64,000 nucleotides of DNA from Guptibacillus spartinae (GCF_028610625.1 NZ_JAQQWU010000005.1:1-64000); one strand, 5' to 3'. Shown: positions 1-9,799, counted from the first letter of the stretch. Program-made: numbers and translations. Notes: generated by a model not told the origin, from the letters alone.

Positions 1-1010
1 ACCCTATTCGAATTCCCCGCAATCTGCATGCCGCCTCTAACGTCTTGGACAAATTCACCCATGCCGCGCTTCATTCCTTCAAAGGCGTTATGCTTTTTCA
101 CGATGGCTGCGACGTCTACTTTACTGCTTCCAGCGACCTTGCTTAAGTTTGAGTTCGGGATCTTTCCAGCGACTTTGGCGAGGCTGGCTGATTTTCCTGC
201 CATGCCGACATACGGGATAAAGGCTGTGGAGACATTTCCTGCGACATAGGCCACTCCTTCGTCTTCATAGGTATCGGAGAAGGATTGTGTGATCGCTTCA
301 GCAACGCCCATCGGATCCTTGATTGCCTGCATGGCAGCGGCTCTATAGCCTTCGACTCGTTTATCCGCTGCTTCCTTTAAAAAGTCGGGTTCAATGGAAT
401 CTGGAAGTTGATGGGAGGTGTAGACGATCCCGGCGTCACCGGCAACCGTGACGATGCCCTTTCCGATTTCATATAAACCGAGAACGAGTCCTTTTCCAAA
501 GCCATAAATGTCAGAGGAAAGGTCTTCGACACCGTCCCAAACGCCTTCAAACACACCCGTGTAAGTCATTTTTAGTTTTTGAGCTTTCCCATAATAGTCG
601 TCATCTGTATTCTCAAACGGCTTTACTTTTGTATTGTAAATGCCCCAGAGGTCGTCCATTTTTTGCTGGAGGACACTTTCAGACCGATTGATTTCACGAC
701 GAATAGTGGTTAAGTTCGCTTCATTGCTTCGGCTTTTTTCAATTTCACTTTCGGTTGGATCATCAAAAAATGGGAAGGTGTTGTAGGGTGCCCGGCTTGC
801 GACGCGCGATGCTTTTCCAACATTCCCTGATATCCCACGCTCGATTTGTTGCAGATTGATCCAAATATCATTTCGATCCACTTGCATCATCGATTGTCTC
901 GCTAATGGCGTGATGTAGGCATTCGTAACAGTCACATAGGATTCGAATAACGTTAGAAGATCCTGAATTTGTTCATGATAAGCTCGGATATAATCCTCTG
1001 ATTCTTCGAT
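1..1010 (-). pseudogene. Promoterless second copy of the LXG toxin middle region
   Basis: This stretch repeats 2458-3467, i.e. residues about 55-390 of the LXG toxin at 1785-3629. By eye I find no mismatch over about the first 927 bases. A patch of several mismatches follows at about 929-976, then identity again to 1010, where homology stops abruptly. The codon just before the homology is an in-frame TAG, and there is no start codon or ribosome binding site, so this copy lacks the toxin N-terminus. The reading frame stays open to the left edge, so the copy may continue outside the window into a different C-terminal toxin domain. In LXG loci such fragments are known as orphan toxin modules that can recombine with the expressed gene. 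That role is inference here. Confidence 0.9.
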
Positions 1011-1030
1011 CTAGTAGTTTGGGGTGTTAG

Positions 1031-1057
1031 AAAAAATAAAGCCGGCATACAGCCGGC
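1031..1057 (-). terminator. Intrinsic terminator, minus strand
   Basis: On the minus strand a GCCGGC-TGTAT-GCCGGC hairpin (1041-1057) is followed by a T-rich run (1031-1040). It lies between the LXG operon and the orphan toxin fragment, so it would block read-through into the fragment. Confidence 0.75.
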
Positions 1058-1188
1058 GGTAGTTGCTAAAAATTGTGGATTTGATGTGCTTGAAAATGAG
1101 GAATTTCATTTGTAGCTGTGAATAAAAAAACATTCATAAGTGAATTAAATAATGTTAGAGGAAGGACGAGGTACCTGTCCCTACGGCT

Positions 1189-1231
1189 TTTCAAAAAAGC
1201 ACTTGATTTCTAATTTCCAATCAAGTACTTT
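1189..1231 (-). terminator. Intrinsic terminator of the LXG operon
   Basis: A 12-bp near-perfect hairpin (arms about 1198-1208 and 1219-1230) is followed on the minus strand by a run of six Ts. It lies about 80 bases after the immunity gene stop and is the expected end of the operon transcript. Confidence 0.75.
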
Positions 1232-1307
1232 CAAAAAATAAGTCATCTAAAATTATTTATTCACCTTAATAGCTTTATAACTATAATTTAATAGCAAGCA
1301 TCAACTA

Positions 1308-1772
1308 TTAAAGGTTATTACTTTTTATTTCCTCAAACCACTCATTACCAACATGGTCTGCTGTTTTAATATCATCATGAGTATAAACTAAATCATATTT
1401 ATAATTAGCACTAAATTTTCCACTCTTTACATCATAAATTAATTTCATCTCTGTTGGCATATCTCTTTCATATTCCTTGCACAATAATTTTACTTTTTGG
1501 ATATCTTCACATATTATACGTAATACCATAGACTGACGTTTTGGAGATACATCATACTCCCCCGTTCCATCCTTTACAGCTTCATTCAATTTATGAGGTT
1601 CAACATAACTATTATTAATTAGATAGAAAAAATTAGCAGAAATAATTCCCTCTTCACTTGAACCATAAACATATACTTTATCTGCTTTGTCCTCAACATA
1701 CTCCATACATATAGAAATCATATCTGCTTGTAATTCACTAAATTTATCTTCAAATTCTTTCATAATACTCAT
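1308..1772 (-). CDS. YezG-like (DUF600 family) immunity protein
   Basis: This 154-residue acidic cytoplasmic protein sits directly downstream of the LXG nuclease toxin, 12 bases after its stop. It resembles the YezG/DUF600 immunity family: an N-terminal helix, a Tyr-rich strand near residues 34-50, and a C-terminal segment (about 108-130) with the typical PTEMKLIYDV and GKFSANYKYD pattern. In B. subtilis YezG neutralises the nuclease toxin YeeF, which matches the toxin type called here. The expected role is binding and blocking the C-terminal nuclease before secretion and protecting against sibling toxin. Base composition is visibly AT-richer than the toxin N-terminal part, which is usual for exchangeable toxin-tail/immunity cassettes. 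Family assignment is by motif and context. Confidence 0.8.
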   Translation of the reverse strand: MSIMKEFEDKFSELQADMISICMEYVEDKADKVYVYGSSEEGIISANFFYLINNSYVEPHKLNEAVKDGTGEYDVSPKRQSMVLRIICEDIQKVKLLCKEYERDMPTEMKLIYDVKSGKFSANYKYDLVYTHDDIKTADHVGNEWFEEIKSNNL

Positions 1773-1784
1773 TCACTCCTTAAA

Positions 1785-3629
1785 CTAATTTTCAATAATT
1801 TTAAAACCGGACTTACCATCAATTGTATAATTAACAATAAATGTTTTTGGACGCAAATCTATTTCTTCATATGATATTTCCACATCGACCGTCACCTTTT
1901 TAGGAGGTATGTCATTCAACGCTACAGCCCATTCATCTTCAATCTTTTTATACTGCTTCAAATTAACATCTGATAATTGCGATACTAAATTATCAAGTTT
2001 AGGTGATCCTCCGAACCTATCTCCCGCCAAATGACCTGCATGATCCTTTCCTTTTATTTTCCCTAATGTATTTCGGCTATGTGAGAGTCTATTTACCCTA
2101 GTAGTTAATTGAAGGTTATCTGTTTCAAACTTTGTAATCCTACCAGCACCATCAGTTTCATAAAAATAATCATATTCGCCTGTTTGGTATCTAATATTAG
2201 GTTTTAATCTATTTTTTCTTCCGTTTGTATACTGTTCTCCTTTTCCCACTAATGGGGTAACTTCACTTTCTCCAGCCAAACGATTACCCGTACGATTACC
2301 ACCATCTACCCGCTCAACCTCAGTCTTAATCCTAACAATCGAATCATCCACCGCACGATTCGGACCACTACTCCTAGAAACCGATGCAATGCCACTCTCC
2401 GCTACATCCCCGACTTTCCCAACCGCATTCCCTGCAACACCATTCGCCCCAACAGCTACCCTATTCGAATTCCCCGCAATCTGCATGCCGCCTCTAACGT
2501 CTTGGACAAATTCACCCATGCCGCGCTTCATTCCTTCAAAGGCGTTATGCTTTTTCACGATGGCTGCGACGTCTACTTTACTGCTTCCAGCGACCTTGCT
2601 TAAGTTTGAGTTCGGGATCTTTCCAGCGACTTTGGCGAGGCTGGCTGATTTTCCTGCCATGCCGACATACGGGATAAAGGCTGTGGAGACATTTCCTGCG
2701 ACATAGGCCACTCCTTCGTCTTCATAGGTATCGGAGAAGGATTGTGTGATCGCTTCAGCAACGCCCATCGGATCCTTGATTGCCTGCATGGCAGCGGCTC
2801 TATAGCCTTCGACTCGTTTATCCGCTGCTTCCTTTAAAAAGTCGGGTTCAATGGAATCTGGAAGTTGATGGGAGGTGTAGACGATCCCGGCGTCACCGGC
2901 AACCGTGACGATGCCCTTTCCGATTTCATATAAACCGAGAACGAGTCCTTTTCCAAAGCCATAAATGTCAGAGGAAAGGTCTTCGACACCGTCCCAAACG
3001 CCTTCAAACACACCCGTGTAAGTCATTTTTAGTTTTTGAGCTTTCCCATAATAGTCGTCATCTGTATTCTCAAACGGCTTTACTTTTGTATTGTAAATGC
3101 CCCAGAGGTCGTCCATTTTTTGCTGGAGGACACTTTCAGACCGATTGATTTCACGACGAATAGTGGTTAAGTTCGCTTCATTGCTTCGGCTTTTTTCAAT
3201 TTCACTTTCGGTTGGATCATCAAAAAATGGGAAGGTGTTGTAGGGTGCCCGGCTTGCGACGCGCGATGCTTTTCCAACATTCCCTGATATCCCACGCTCG
3301 ATTTGTTGCAGATTGATCCAAATATCATTTCGATCCACTTGCATCATCGATTGTCTCGCTAATGGCGTGATGTAGGCATTCGTATCAGTTACATAGGATT
3401 CGAATAAGGTCAGGAGATCCTGGATTTGTTCATGATAAGCTCGGATATAATCCTCTGATTCTTCGATCGTGAACACCCAGGCATCAATGCTTTCCCCCTG
3501 GTTCGGCTTCACGTATTCATTGATTTTAGCTAGGGACGACTCCATTGTATCAAGGGCATGTTTGTACTTATGTAGCTGTTCTATGATGCCATCCAGTATA
3601 CCATAATTGATCTTGAGGTCCCGCTTCAT
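1785..3629 (-). CDS. LXG-type T7SS polymorphic toxin with YeeF-like nuclease tail
   Basis: This 614-residue protein is organised as a secreted polymorphic toxin. Residues 1-130 are helical and LXG/WXG-like, probably the type VII secretion adaptor. Residues 205-390 form the conserved pre-toxin linker with Gly/Ala-rich segments. Residues about 450-614 are a DNA/RNA non-specific endonuclease tail (NS_2/YeeF type) with a DHAGH motif at 529-533 and DRFGG at 537-541. The gene overlaps the preceding small gene by ATGA and is followed by its immunity gene, so one transcript should make partner, toxin and antitoxin. Codon and base usage change near residue 400: the upstream DNA is shared with the fragment at 1-1010, while the tail is AT-richer, consistent with tail exchange. 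Nuclease activity is inferred from motifs. Confidence 0.9.
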   Translation of the reverse strand: MKRDLKINYGILDGIIEQLHKYKHALDTMESSLAKINEYVKPNQGESIDAWVFTIEESEDYIRAYHEQIQDLLTLFESYVTDTNAYITPLARQSMMQVDRNDIWINLQQIERGISGNVGKASRVASRAPYNTFPFFDDPTESEIEKSRSNEANLTTIRREINRSESVLQQKMDDLWGIYNTKVKPFENTDDDYYGKAQKLKMTYTGVFEGVWDGVEDLSSDIYGFGKGLVLGLYEIGKGIVTVAGDAGIVYTSHQLPDSIEPDFLKEAADKRVEGYRAAAMQAIKDPMGVAEAITQSFSDTYEDEGVAYVAGNVSTAFIPYVGMAGKSASLAKVAGKIPNSNLSKVAGSSKVDVAAIVKKHNAFEGMKRGMGEFVQDVRGGMQIAGNSNRVAVGANGVAGNAVGKVGDVAESGIASVSRSSGPNRAVDDSIVRIKTEVERVDGGNRTGNRLAGESEVTPLVGKGEQYTNGRKNRLKPNIRYQTGEYDYFYETDGAGRITKFETDNLQLTTRVNRLSHSRNTLGKIKGKDHAGHLAGDRFGGSPKLDNLVSQLSDVNLKQYKKIEDEWAVALNDIPPKKVTVDVEISYEEIDLRPKTFIVNYTIDGKSGFKIIEN

Positions 3630-3934
3630 TCCGTGTTGCTCCTGATGGTCGTGCCGATCTTTTCATCCGTTTCTTTCATCTTTTCTAACAGCATGTCCCC
3701 TGCTTGATAAATCGCATCTAGATTGTTCAACAACTGCGTTTGGCTATCATTATGCATGTTATCTAGTAACGCATCGACCTCTTCTATGAAATCGGAGTTA
3801 AAGCTTTTTAACTCGTCTCTCGTGGAGTCATGGAAATTCTTTGTGTAACTTTTAAATTCTGAGATGCTTGATTCCAACGAATTCAATGCGGATCGCAGCT
3901 CAGATAGATTCAATTCAATCTTTTGACTCGACAA
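3626..3934 (-). CDS. Small helical LXG-partner protein (YwqI/DUF5344-like)
   Basis: A 102-residue, highly helical, soluble protein encoded immediately before the toxin with a 4-base ATGA overlap. Length, heptad-like leucine pattern and position match the WXG100-sized helper proteins that pair with LXG domains for export by the type VII (Yuk/Ess) system, such as YwqI in B. subtilis or the Lap proteins of streptococci. A strong AGGAGG-type ribosome site lies just upstream. The exact family (DUF5344) is a guess from size and context. The role as LXG chaperone or co-secreted partner is inference. Confidence 0.75.
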   Translation of the reverse strand: MSSQKIELNLSELRSALNSLESSISEFKSYTKNFHDSTRDELKSFNSDFIEEVDALLDNMHNDSQTQLLNNLDAIYQAGDMLLEKMKETDEKIGTTIRSNTE

Positions 3935-3949
3935 CGGTGTAACCTCCTT

Positions 3950-4174
3950 TTATTTAAATTGAACGGATTGAATTTTAGACAAAAGCTGATCGATTTCAGC
4001 GACCATGCCTTCGACGATCTCCCTCATCTCCTCGTAAGCAGAAGCATTTTCAAAATCCATTTGATCAAAGTTTTGTAGAATCTCGTGCCGGGCATCATTC
4101 AAATTATTGATAATGCCACCATCCCATCCTGCGTACAACAGATTGTGGCAAAAGTCATAATCATACAGTTGCAT
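3950..4174 (-). CDS. Small helical protein of the LXG cassette
   Basis: A 74-residue protein with an aromatic N-terminus (Tyr/Trp-rich, residues 3-18) and a C-terminal amphipathic helix. It sits between the DUF4176-like gene (14-base overlap) and the YwqI-like gene (15-base gap), so translation is probably coupled. I do not recognise its family. Its size and place suggest a second LXG-associated helical partner (Lap2/DUF5082-like role), which is inference only. Confidence 0.7.
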   Translation of the reverse strand: MQLYDYDFCHNLLYAGWDGGIINNLNDARHEILQNFDQMDFENASAYEEMREIVEGMVAEIDQLLSKIQSVQFK

Positions 4175-4856
4175 GATCGCTCACCTGCCCTCGACTACTT
4201 AGATTCTGAATTCTCCTCATGTCCTCGTCCGAAAACTCAATCGACGTGATCCCTTTTTCCAGAATCAATTCTTCTTTCATGAGATAGTCATATGACTCTT
4301 CCATCTCATCTTGATAACCCATATGGACAACCTTCTGAATCAATGGATACGTAAAATGGATCGTGTTCCTCTTGTTCAATTCGCCAAATGGATACACGAC
4401 ACCAGCGTAAGGAAAATAAGAATGATAAGTTTCCGGAAAAATAAATCGGCCAGTAATCACCACTTTAATCGGTTCGGAAGCAGACTCACCCGGGTTAAAA
4501 TACCGTGGATCCAATTCAACCACAGTCCCTAGCGGCAAAACCTCACGCATGAGATCAATAGAATAAGTTAAAAAGGAAACATAAGAAGCGTCGTCTAACC
4601 AAAACCTCTTATCTAAAAAAGAGATCATGTGAAGCTCTTGTTCCTTACGATAAAAAATATCAACACCTTGACTCGTTATCTCCAAGGAATCGAGTTGATG
4701 TCTATAGGCATCATGCAAATGGGTGAAAATAGACGCGTCTTCCAAAAACAAATTCGCAAACTCATGAATCTCTGATGCAAACGCCGTCTCTCCAAAAAGC
4801 TGTTGGTTTTTCTTCATCCCTAACTCTTTTAACTTCGTCTTATATTCGTTGTTCAT
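4161..4856 (-). CDS. DUF4176-domain (Lap3-like) protein of the LXG cassette
   Basis: This 231-residue soluble protein is the first gene of the LXG operon. Residues about 105-175 resemble the DUF4176 pattern: a VLPLGTVVEL-like strand, a turn, VVITGR, an aromatic loop, and YAGVVYPFG. DUF4176 proteins are known in Firmicute LXG loci as Lap3, a cytoplasmic factor needed for export of some LXG toxins. The N-terminal 100 residues are mainly helical and may be a second, unrecognised domain. It overlaps the next gene by 14 bases. A sigma-A promoter lies about 130 bases upstream. Assignment rests on motif reading plus location in the cassette. Confidence 0.75.
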   Translation of the reverse strand: MNNEYKTKLKELGMKKNQQLFGETAFASEIHEFANLFLEDASIFTHLHDAYRHQLDSLEITSQGVDIFYRKEQELHMISFLDKRFWLDDASYVSFLTYSIDLMREVLPLGTVVELDPRYFNPGESASEPIKVVITGRFIFPETYHSYFPYAGVVYPFGELNKRNTIHFTYPLIQKVVHMGYQDEMEESYDYLMKEELILEKGITSIEFSDEDMRRIQNLSSRGQVSDHATV

Positions 4857-4985
4857 ATTTGGCTTTCCTCACTTTCAAGGCTACTCTGAAAGAATAACCC
4901 CCTTGATACGACAGCTGCTCTCCACTATCGTTTACTAATAAATCATCTATACTACTATTCCTCACACTTCTCAAATTTCAGGAGA

Positions 4986-5014
4986 ATAGTAGGTTTTCTA
5001 ATTACTGCTGTCAA
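4986..5014 (-). promoter_or_regulatory. Sigma-A promoter of the LXG operon
   Basis: On the minus strand, TTGACA (5009-5014) and TACTAT (4986-4991) are separated by exactly 17 bases, close to the vegetative consensus. It drives the DUF4176-like gene at 4856 after a leader of about 120 bases. Confidence 0.75.
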
Positions 5015-5091
5015 TGAACTTCCATTAATTTCTAAACTTAGAATACCCTCTCTTTCCCTTCTTTTCTATGTCTTTCGACGCATTCCATGAA

Positions 5092-5125
5092 AATAGTCCT
5101 TTTCTCTTAGGAGAAAAGGACTATT
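5092..5125 (-). terminator. Perfect 15-bp hairpin terminator
   Basis: Arms 5092-5106 and 5111-5125 are perfectly complementary with a 4-base loop, followed on the minus strand by TTTTC. It ends transcription of the DUF6141-like gene (and perhaps the RpiR gene) before the LXG promoter. Confidence 0.8.
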
Positions 5126-5158
5126 CCTGCGAATCTCGTATGCTGTTCACAATCGTAG

Positions 5159-5680
5159 CTAGTCATTTCGATTTCCACTCATTTGATCTATCGCATCGAC
5201 CAACCGCTCTGGCTTCCTAGATCCAATCAAAACCTTCTCACCGTTCACTTCAATCAAAACGCCATGCTTCCCGCTAATGGAATAAGCCTTCTCACCGCTG
5301 GAATTCCATCGGATTCCCCATCCACCAAACCTACGAAGTGGCCGATAGTTCAAACTCTCATAATGCGTTATATCCTTATATAAGAAAACACGAGGTGTTA
5401 GATGAAATGGGACAAATCGCACATAAACCCCATCATCCCTCACCTCAGTAATCAGTCGCAGCCATCCGAGCATAACGATTGGAAAAGCAATCCCGAAAAT
5501 AATCCATAAAATGATCACTTCCATGTCAGTACCTGGATTTCTCCCAAACGGAATGCCCATCACAACCTGACGGAAAAAGCCAATCCACATTAGGATCGCG
5601 ATGCCAATTACAATCGCCCAGATCCAGACCTGGTTTGGGCGCTGAACTTCTTTGTAGTGGATTTTCTCCTGTTTATTCAT
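5159..5680 (-). CDS. DUF6141-like membrane protein
   Basis: From the ATG at 5680 the protein has 173 residues. An in-frame ATG at 5695 overlaps the GGAGG ribosome site of the better start, so 5680 is preferred. Two hydrophobic segments (about residues 19-40 and 52-74 of this version) are followed by a soluble C-terminal domain of about 95 residues rich in strands. This is the layout of DUF6141/bacterial PH-like membrane proteins. The gene starts 15 bases after the RpiR regulator stop, so they are likely co-transcribed. No enzymatic motif is seen and function is unknown. Confidence 0.8.
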   Translation of the reverse strand: MNKQEKIHYKEVQRPNQVWIWAIVIGIAILMWIGFFRQVVMGIPFGRNPGTDMEVIILWIIFGIAFPIVMLGWLRLITEVRDDGVYVRFVPFHLTPRVFLYKDITHYESLNYRPLRRFGGWGIRWNSSGEKAYSISGKHGVLIEVNGEKVLIGSRKPERLVDAIDQMSGNRND

Positions 5681-5695
5681 CACAACCTCCTTCAA

Positions 5696-6427
5696 TTATC
5701 CCTCTCCATTCAACTTATAAATCTCACGCGCAATTGATTCCAAAATATACACAACCGGAACCTGTGACGTGATATTCGCTTTTTCATGAAATTCTTCCGT
5801 TATGTAGTAAGGAATATTGAGATCAGAAATTTTAGCAACCGTTGAGAATTTCGTGTTCGTAATGCTGATAATGTGGCTTCCCTCTTGCTTCAGTTGGTTC
5901 AAGTGCGTCACGGTAAATTGGTTTTCACCCGATACGGACAGCACGATCGTGACGCTATTCTTCTGTAGCTTCGAATGGATCGGAAAGTGAGGATCTTTAA
6001 TGTACAGCGAGAATTTCCCTAAGCTTGAAAAATATCTAGCGCCATATTCCGCAAGTATCCCTGAGCTTCCAATTCCGATAAAAATGACGTTATCCGTGTC
6101 CGCAATGAGCTTGGCGGCCAGCTTCATTTTTTCCTCGAGATCATCGTTTAACGATCGGTCAAAAAACTCCGCTACCGCATGCTGGGGAGGATTAATGACC
6201 GTTTTCTTCTTCTCATTCAACTGCATTTTAAGCTTTACTTTAAATTCGGAAAATCCCTCACACTCAACTTTTTTACAAAAGCGCAAAATCGTTGCTGTGG
6301 AGACATGCGTTTCATCGGCTAACTCACGAATACGCATATAAGCGACTTTCTCACTGTTTTGTGTGATGTAGTTATATAGTGACGTTTCTAACTCATTGAA
6401 CGACGCAATCATGGCATTTGAAAACAT
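5696..6427 (-). CDS. MurR/RpiR family transcriptional regulator
   Basis: This 243-residue protein has an N-terminal helix-turn-helix (about residues 31-75, RIRELADETHVSTATILRFC region) and a C-terminal sugar-isomerase (SIS) domain (about 95-230) that in this family binds phosphosugars. It is divergent from the 6-phospho-beta-glucosidase gene at 6634. The 206-base interval carries dyads (6501-6532) that are good candidate operators. The likely role is sensing a phosphorylated beta-glucoside or breakdown product and controlling the glycosidase and itself. Whether it represses or activates cannot be told from sequence. Confidence 0.9.
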   Translation of the reverse strand: MFSNAMIASFNELETSLYNYITQNSEKVAYMRIRELADETHVSTATILRFCKKVECEGFSEFKVKLKMQLNEKKKTVINPPQHAVAEFFDRSLNDDLEEKMKLAAKLIADTDNVIFIGIGSSGILAEYGARYFSSLGKFSLYIKDPHFPIHSKLQKNSVTIVLSVSGENQFTVTHLNQLKQEGSHIISITNTKFSTVAKISDLNIPYYITEEFHEKANITSQVPVVYILESIAREIYKLNGEG

Positions 6428-6500
6428 GCTGTATTCTCCTTCACTGTCAGATCTAGAATGCTCGCCATTCTTCTCCTTTTAGTATATCACCAGTTGCCTC

Positions 6501-6532
6501 TTTGTAACACAGTGTTACTTTCACGTTACAAA
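6501..6532. promoter_or_regulatory. Candidate RpiR operator dyads
   Basis: A perfect palindrome GTAACAC-A-GTGTTAC (6504-6518) is nested in a larger inverted repeat TTTGTAAC (6501-6508) / GTTACAAA (6525-6532). It lies in the intergenic region between the divergent regulator and glycosidase genes. Binding by the RpiR protein is inferred from position and symmetry. Confidence 0.6.
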
Positions 6533-6600
6533 TGCCTTTTCACGGTACTTCCAACAAGATCCGCTCTCTTCATTTACTCTTCTGCTCGTTCTCGCTATGA

Positions 6601-8070
<1,470 letters not shown>

Positions 8071-8105
8071 CGAAATTCGATTTAAATGAAATCGTGTATA
8101 TTAGT

Positions 8106-8146
8106 AAAAGCAGCTTGGAGGCCCATCACCCTCCCAAGCTGCTTTT
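8106..8146. terminator. Bidirectional intrinsic terminator
   Basis: A 13-bp hairpin AAAAGCAGCTTGG/CCAAGCTGCTTTT flanked by A- and T-runs lies between the convergent GH1 (plus) and flavin-reductase-like (minus) genes and can serve both. Confidence 0.85.
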
Positions 8147-8162
8147 CTATCGTTCATAACGC

Positions 8163-8759
8163 TCACCTCGGCAACGTGAAAAATTCCTTACTCTCACTAT
8201 AGTTCCCCGCAAACCTTCCAAGAGGGGAAAGCTTTTCGAGATCGACTTTATAGTTTCCTAGATACACATCATCCTGAATATGATAGTGTGTCATTTCCCC
8301 TAGAACAAGGGCATTCGAACCAAGGGGAATGATCTGATGGAGCTTGCATTCCATATGAATTAGAGCCTCTTTCACCCGCTTCGGTTTTACCGTTACACTA
8401 TCAATTGGTGTTAAACCAGCATATTGAAATTCATCCACTTCTGCCGGGAGATTCTCCGCACTTTTTTGCATTTCGTTTCCAAGAGAACTCGACACCACAT
8501 TAATTACAAATTCCTTTTGCGAGCGGATATTCGCGAGCGTATCCTTTTCCGCACCCTGAGGTTCCCCTGATGCCCGCCCGATGGAGATGGCGAGAATGGC
8601 AGGTTTCGTGGAAGCAACGGTAAAGAAACTAAACGGCGCTAAGTTAAGTACACTGTCTTCTGAAACGGTTGATACCCAGGCGATCGGCCGTGGAACTACA
8701 GAACCGGTTAGTAGTTTGTAAATATCTTTTGTTTTTAGGTCGGACGGGTTTAAATCCAT
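8163..8759 (-). CDS. Flavin reductase-like (FMN-binding split barrel) protein
   Basis: This 198-residue protein has the split-barrel flavin-binding layout of the flavin reductase-like family (YwrF type): a VPRPIAWVSTVSEDSVLNLAPFSFF-type N-terminal strand pair (about residues 21-45), a phosphate-contacting DTLANIRSQKEFVINVV segment (about 73-90), and a C-terminal LGEMTHYHIQDDVY strand. Members bind FMN and reduce flavin with NAD(P)H or act as FMN oxidoreductases; the substrate here is unknown. It is monocistronic with a GGAGTGA ribosome site before ATG 8759 and a shared terminator downstream. Confidence 0.88.
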   Translation of the reverse strand: MDLNPSDLKTKDIYKLLTGSVVPRPIAWVSTVSEDSVLNLAPFSFFTVASTKPAILAISIGRASGEPQGAEKDTLANIRSQKEFVINVVSSSLGNEMQKSAENLPAEVDEFQYAGLTPIDSVTVKPKRVKEALIHMECKLHQIIPLGSNALVLGEMTHYHIQDDVYLGNYKVDLEKLSPLGRFAGNYSESKEFFTLPR

Positions 8760-8870
8760 CTACTTCACTCCTCTAACTACTAATAATGACAGTTATTATT
8801 TCCCTATATGATCTACCATGAAACGAACCGGAATTATAATAAGAAGTTAATGCCTGATCCCCTCCTCAAC

Positions 8871-8919
8871 TTGATATATAACCAAAAGGTGTTATAATAT
8901 ACATAAAACCAAATGGTGT
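8871..8919 (+). promoter_or_regulatory. Promoter with tandem ArsR-type operators
   Basis: The -35 TTGATA (8871-8876) and -10 TATAAT (8893-8898) are spaced by 16 bases. Two copies of the dyad-like word ACCAAAAGGTGT (8881-8892) and ACCAAATGGTGT (8908-8919) lie between -35 and -10 and around the start site. This placement fits autorepression by the ArsR-type protein encoded at 9367. Confidence 0.8.
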
Positions 8920-8938
8920 CATATCAAGGAGGATCGAC

Positions 8939-9367
8939 ATGAGTGAAACAAACAAAGTACCACAAATCAAAAAGCAAGTAACCTTTCAAGCGCCAATAGA
9001 AAAGGTCTGGAAAGCTGTTTCTTCTCGGGAAGGCATGGCGGAATGGTTTATGCCAAATGACTTCGAGCCTGTGGAAGGGCACGAATTTAAACTGGAAACA
9101 CCCTTTGAAACCTCCCCTTGTAAAGTCTTAACGGTGAATCCACCAAAAGAACTCTCCTTCTCATGGGGAAATCAGGGCTGGGTAATCCACTTTTTGTTAG
9201 AAGAAGTAGAGGACAAAACGGAATTCACACTCATTCACGATGGCTGGGGTCATCCAGATGAATTGATGAAACCAACCGATAAAACGCAGCAAGATGCGCG
9301 CAATACGATGAACAACGGCTGGGAAAGCATCGTCAACGAACGATTGCGTAAGGTTGTAGAAGCCTAA
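8939..9367 (+). CDS. SRPBCC/AHSA1-family protein
   Basis: This 142-residue protein shows the START-like AHSA1 fold pattern: KKQVTFQAPIEKVWKAVSSREGMAEWFMP at the N-terminus (residues 10-38), central strands, and a C-terminal helix with GWESIVNERLRKVVE. Such proteins make a hydrophobic cavity for an unidentified small ligand. It is the first gene of a two-gene operon; its TAA overlaps the ATG of the ArsR gene by one base, so translation is coupled. A strong AAGGAGG site precedes ATG 8939. AHSA1-ArsR pairs are a known recurring module in Bacilli, often thought to sense or detoxify a hydrophobic compound. The ligand is unknown. Confidence 0.9.
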   Translation: MSETNKVPQIKKQVTFQAPIEKVWKAVSSREGMAEWFMPNDFEPVEGHEFKLETPFETSPCKVLTVNPPKELSFSWGNQGWVIHFLLEEVEDKTEFTLIHDGWGHPDELMKPTDKTQQDARNTMNNGWESIVNERLRKVVEA

Positions 9368-9693
9368 TGTCGGCAGCGCCTAAGCATGATGTTTATCAGG
9401 CAATCGCAGACTCCTCCAGAAGAGAAATGCTCATGCTACTTGCTAAAAACGATGCTTCCATTAAAGAAATTAGTGAGCATTTCTCAATTAGTCGGACCGC
9501 GATCGTGAAGCACCTGAATGTGTTATCTGATGCGAAACTGGTCAGTGATCGGAAAGCGGGTCGTAGCAAGATTTACTCCCTTCAACCCGAGCAGTTAGCA
9601 GAGGTGAAAGAATGGGTCTCCTACTTCGAGCAGTTTTGGGATAATAAGATTAGTATGCTGAAGAATCTGGTGGAGAGTGATTTTGAGGAATAG
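9367..9693 (+). CDS. ArsR/SmtB-type winged-helix repressor
   Basis: This 108-residue protein is a single winged-helix domain: recognition helix in EISEHFSISRTAIVKHLNVL (about residues 35-54) and wing at DRKAGRSKIYSLQP. It lacks the Cys-rich metal-binding sequence of ArsR proper, so metal sensing is unlikely. It belongs to the SdpR/YgaV-like group that pairs with AHSA1 proteins. Coupled to the upstream gene by a TAATG overlap. It probably represses its own operon through the tandem ACCAAANGGTGT sites at 8881-8919. A strong terminator follows at 9800. Confidence 0.92.
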   Translation: MSAAPKHDVYQAIADSSRREMLMLLAKNDASIKEISEHFSISRTAIVKHLNVLSDAKLVSDRKAGRSKIYSLQPEQLAEVKEWVSYFEQFWDNKISMLKNLVESDFEE

Positions 9694-9799
9694 GTACTAT
9701 ACCCGAGTAGCAAAAGACATTTATGTTATCAGGCAATTAACAGCACCAAAGATTAATAATTGGTTCTTATCGGGGTACAACATATGAAATTTCAATAGA

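Noticed and set aside
28-2706. Plus-strand open frames at 28-249 and 2389-2706 inside the LXG copies
   Set aside because: They are antisense to the toxin reading frame in both duplicates, with no ribosome site. They repeat only because the DNA is duplicated.
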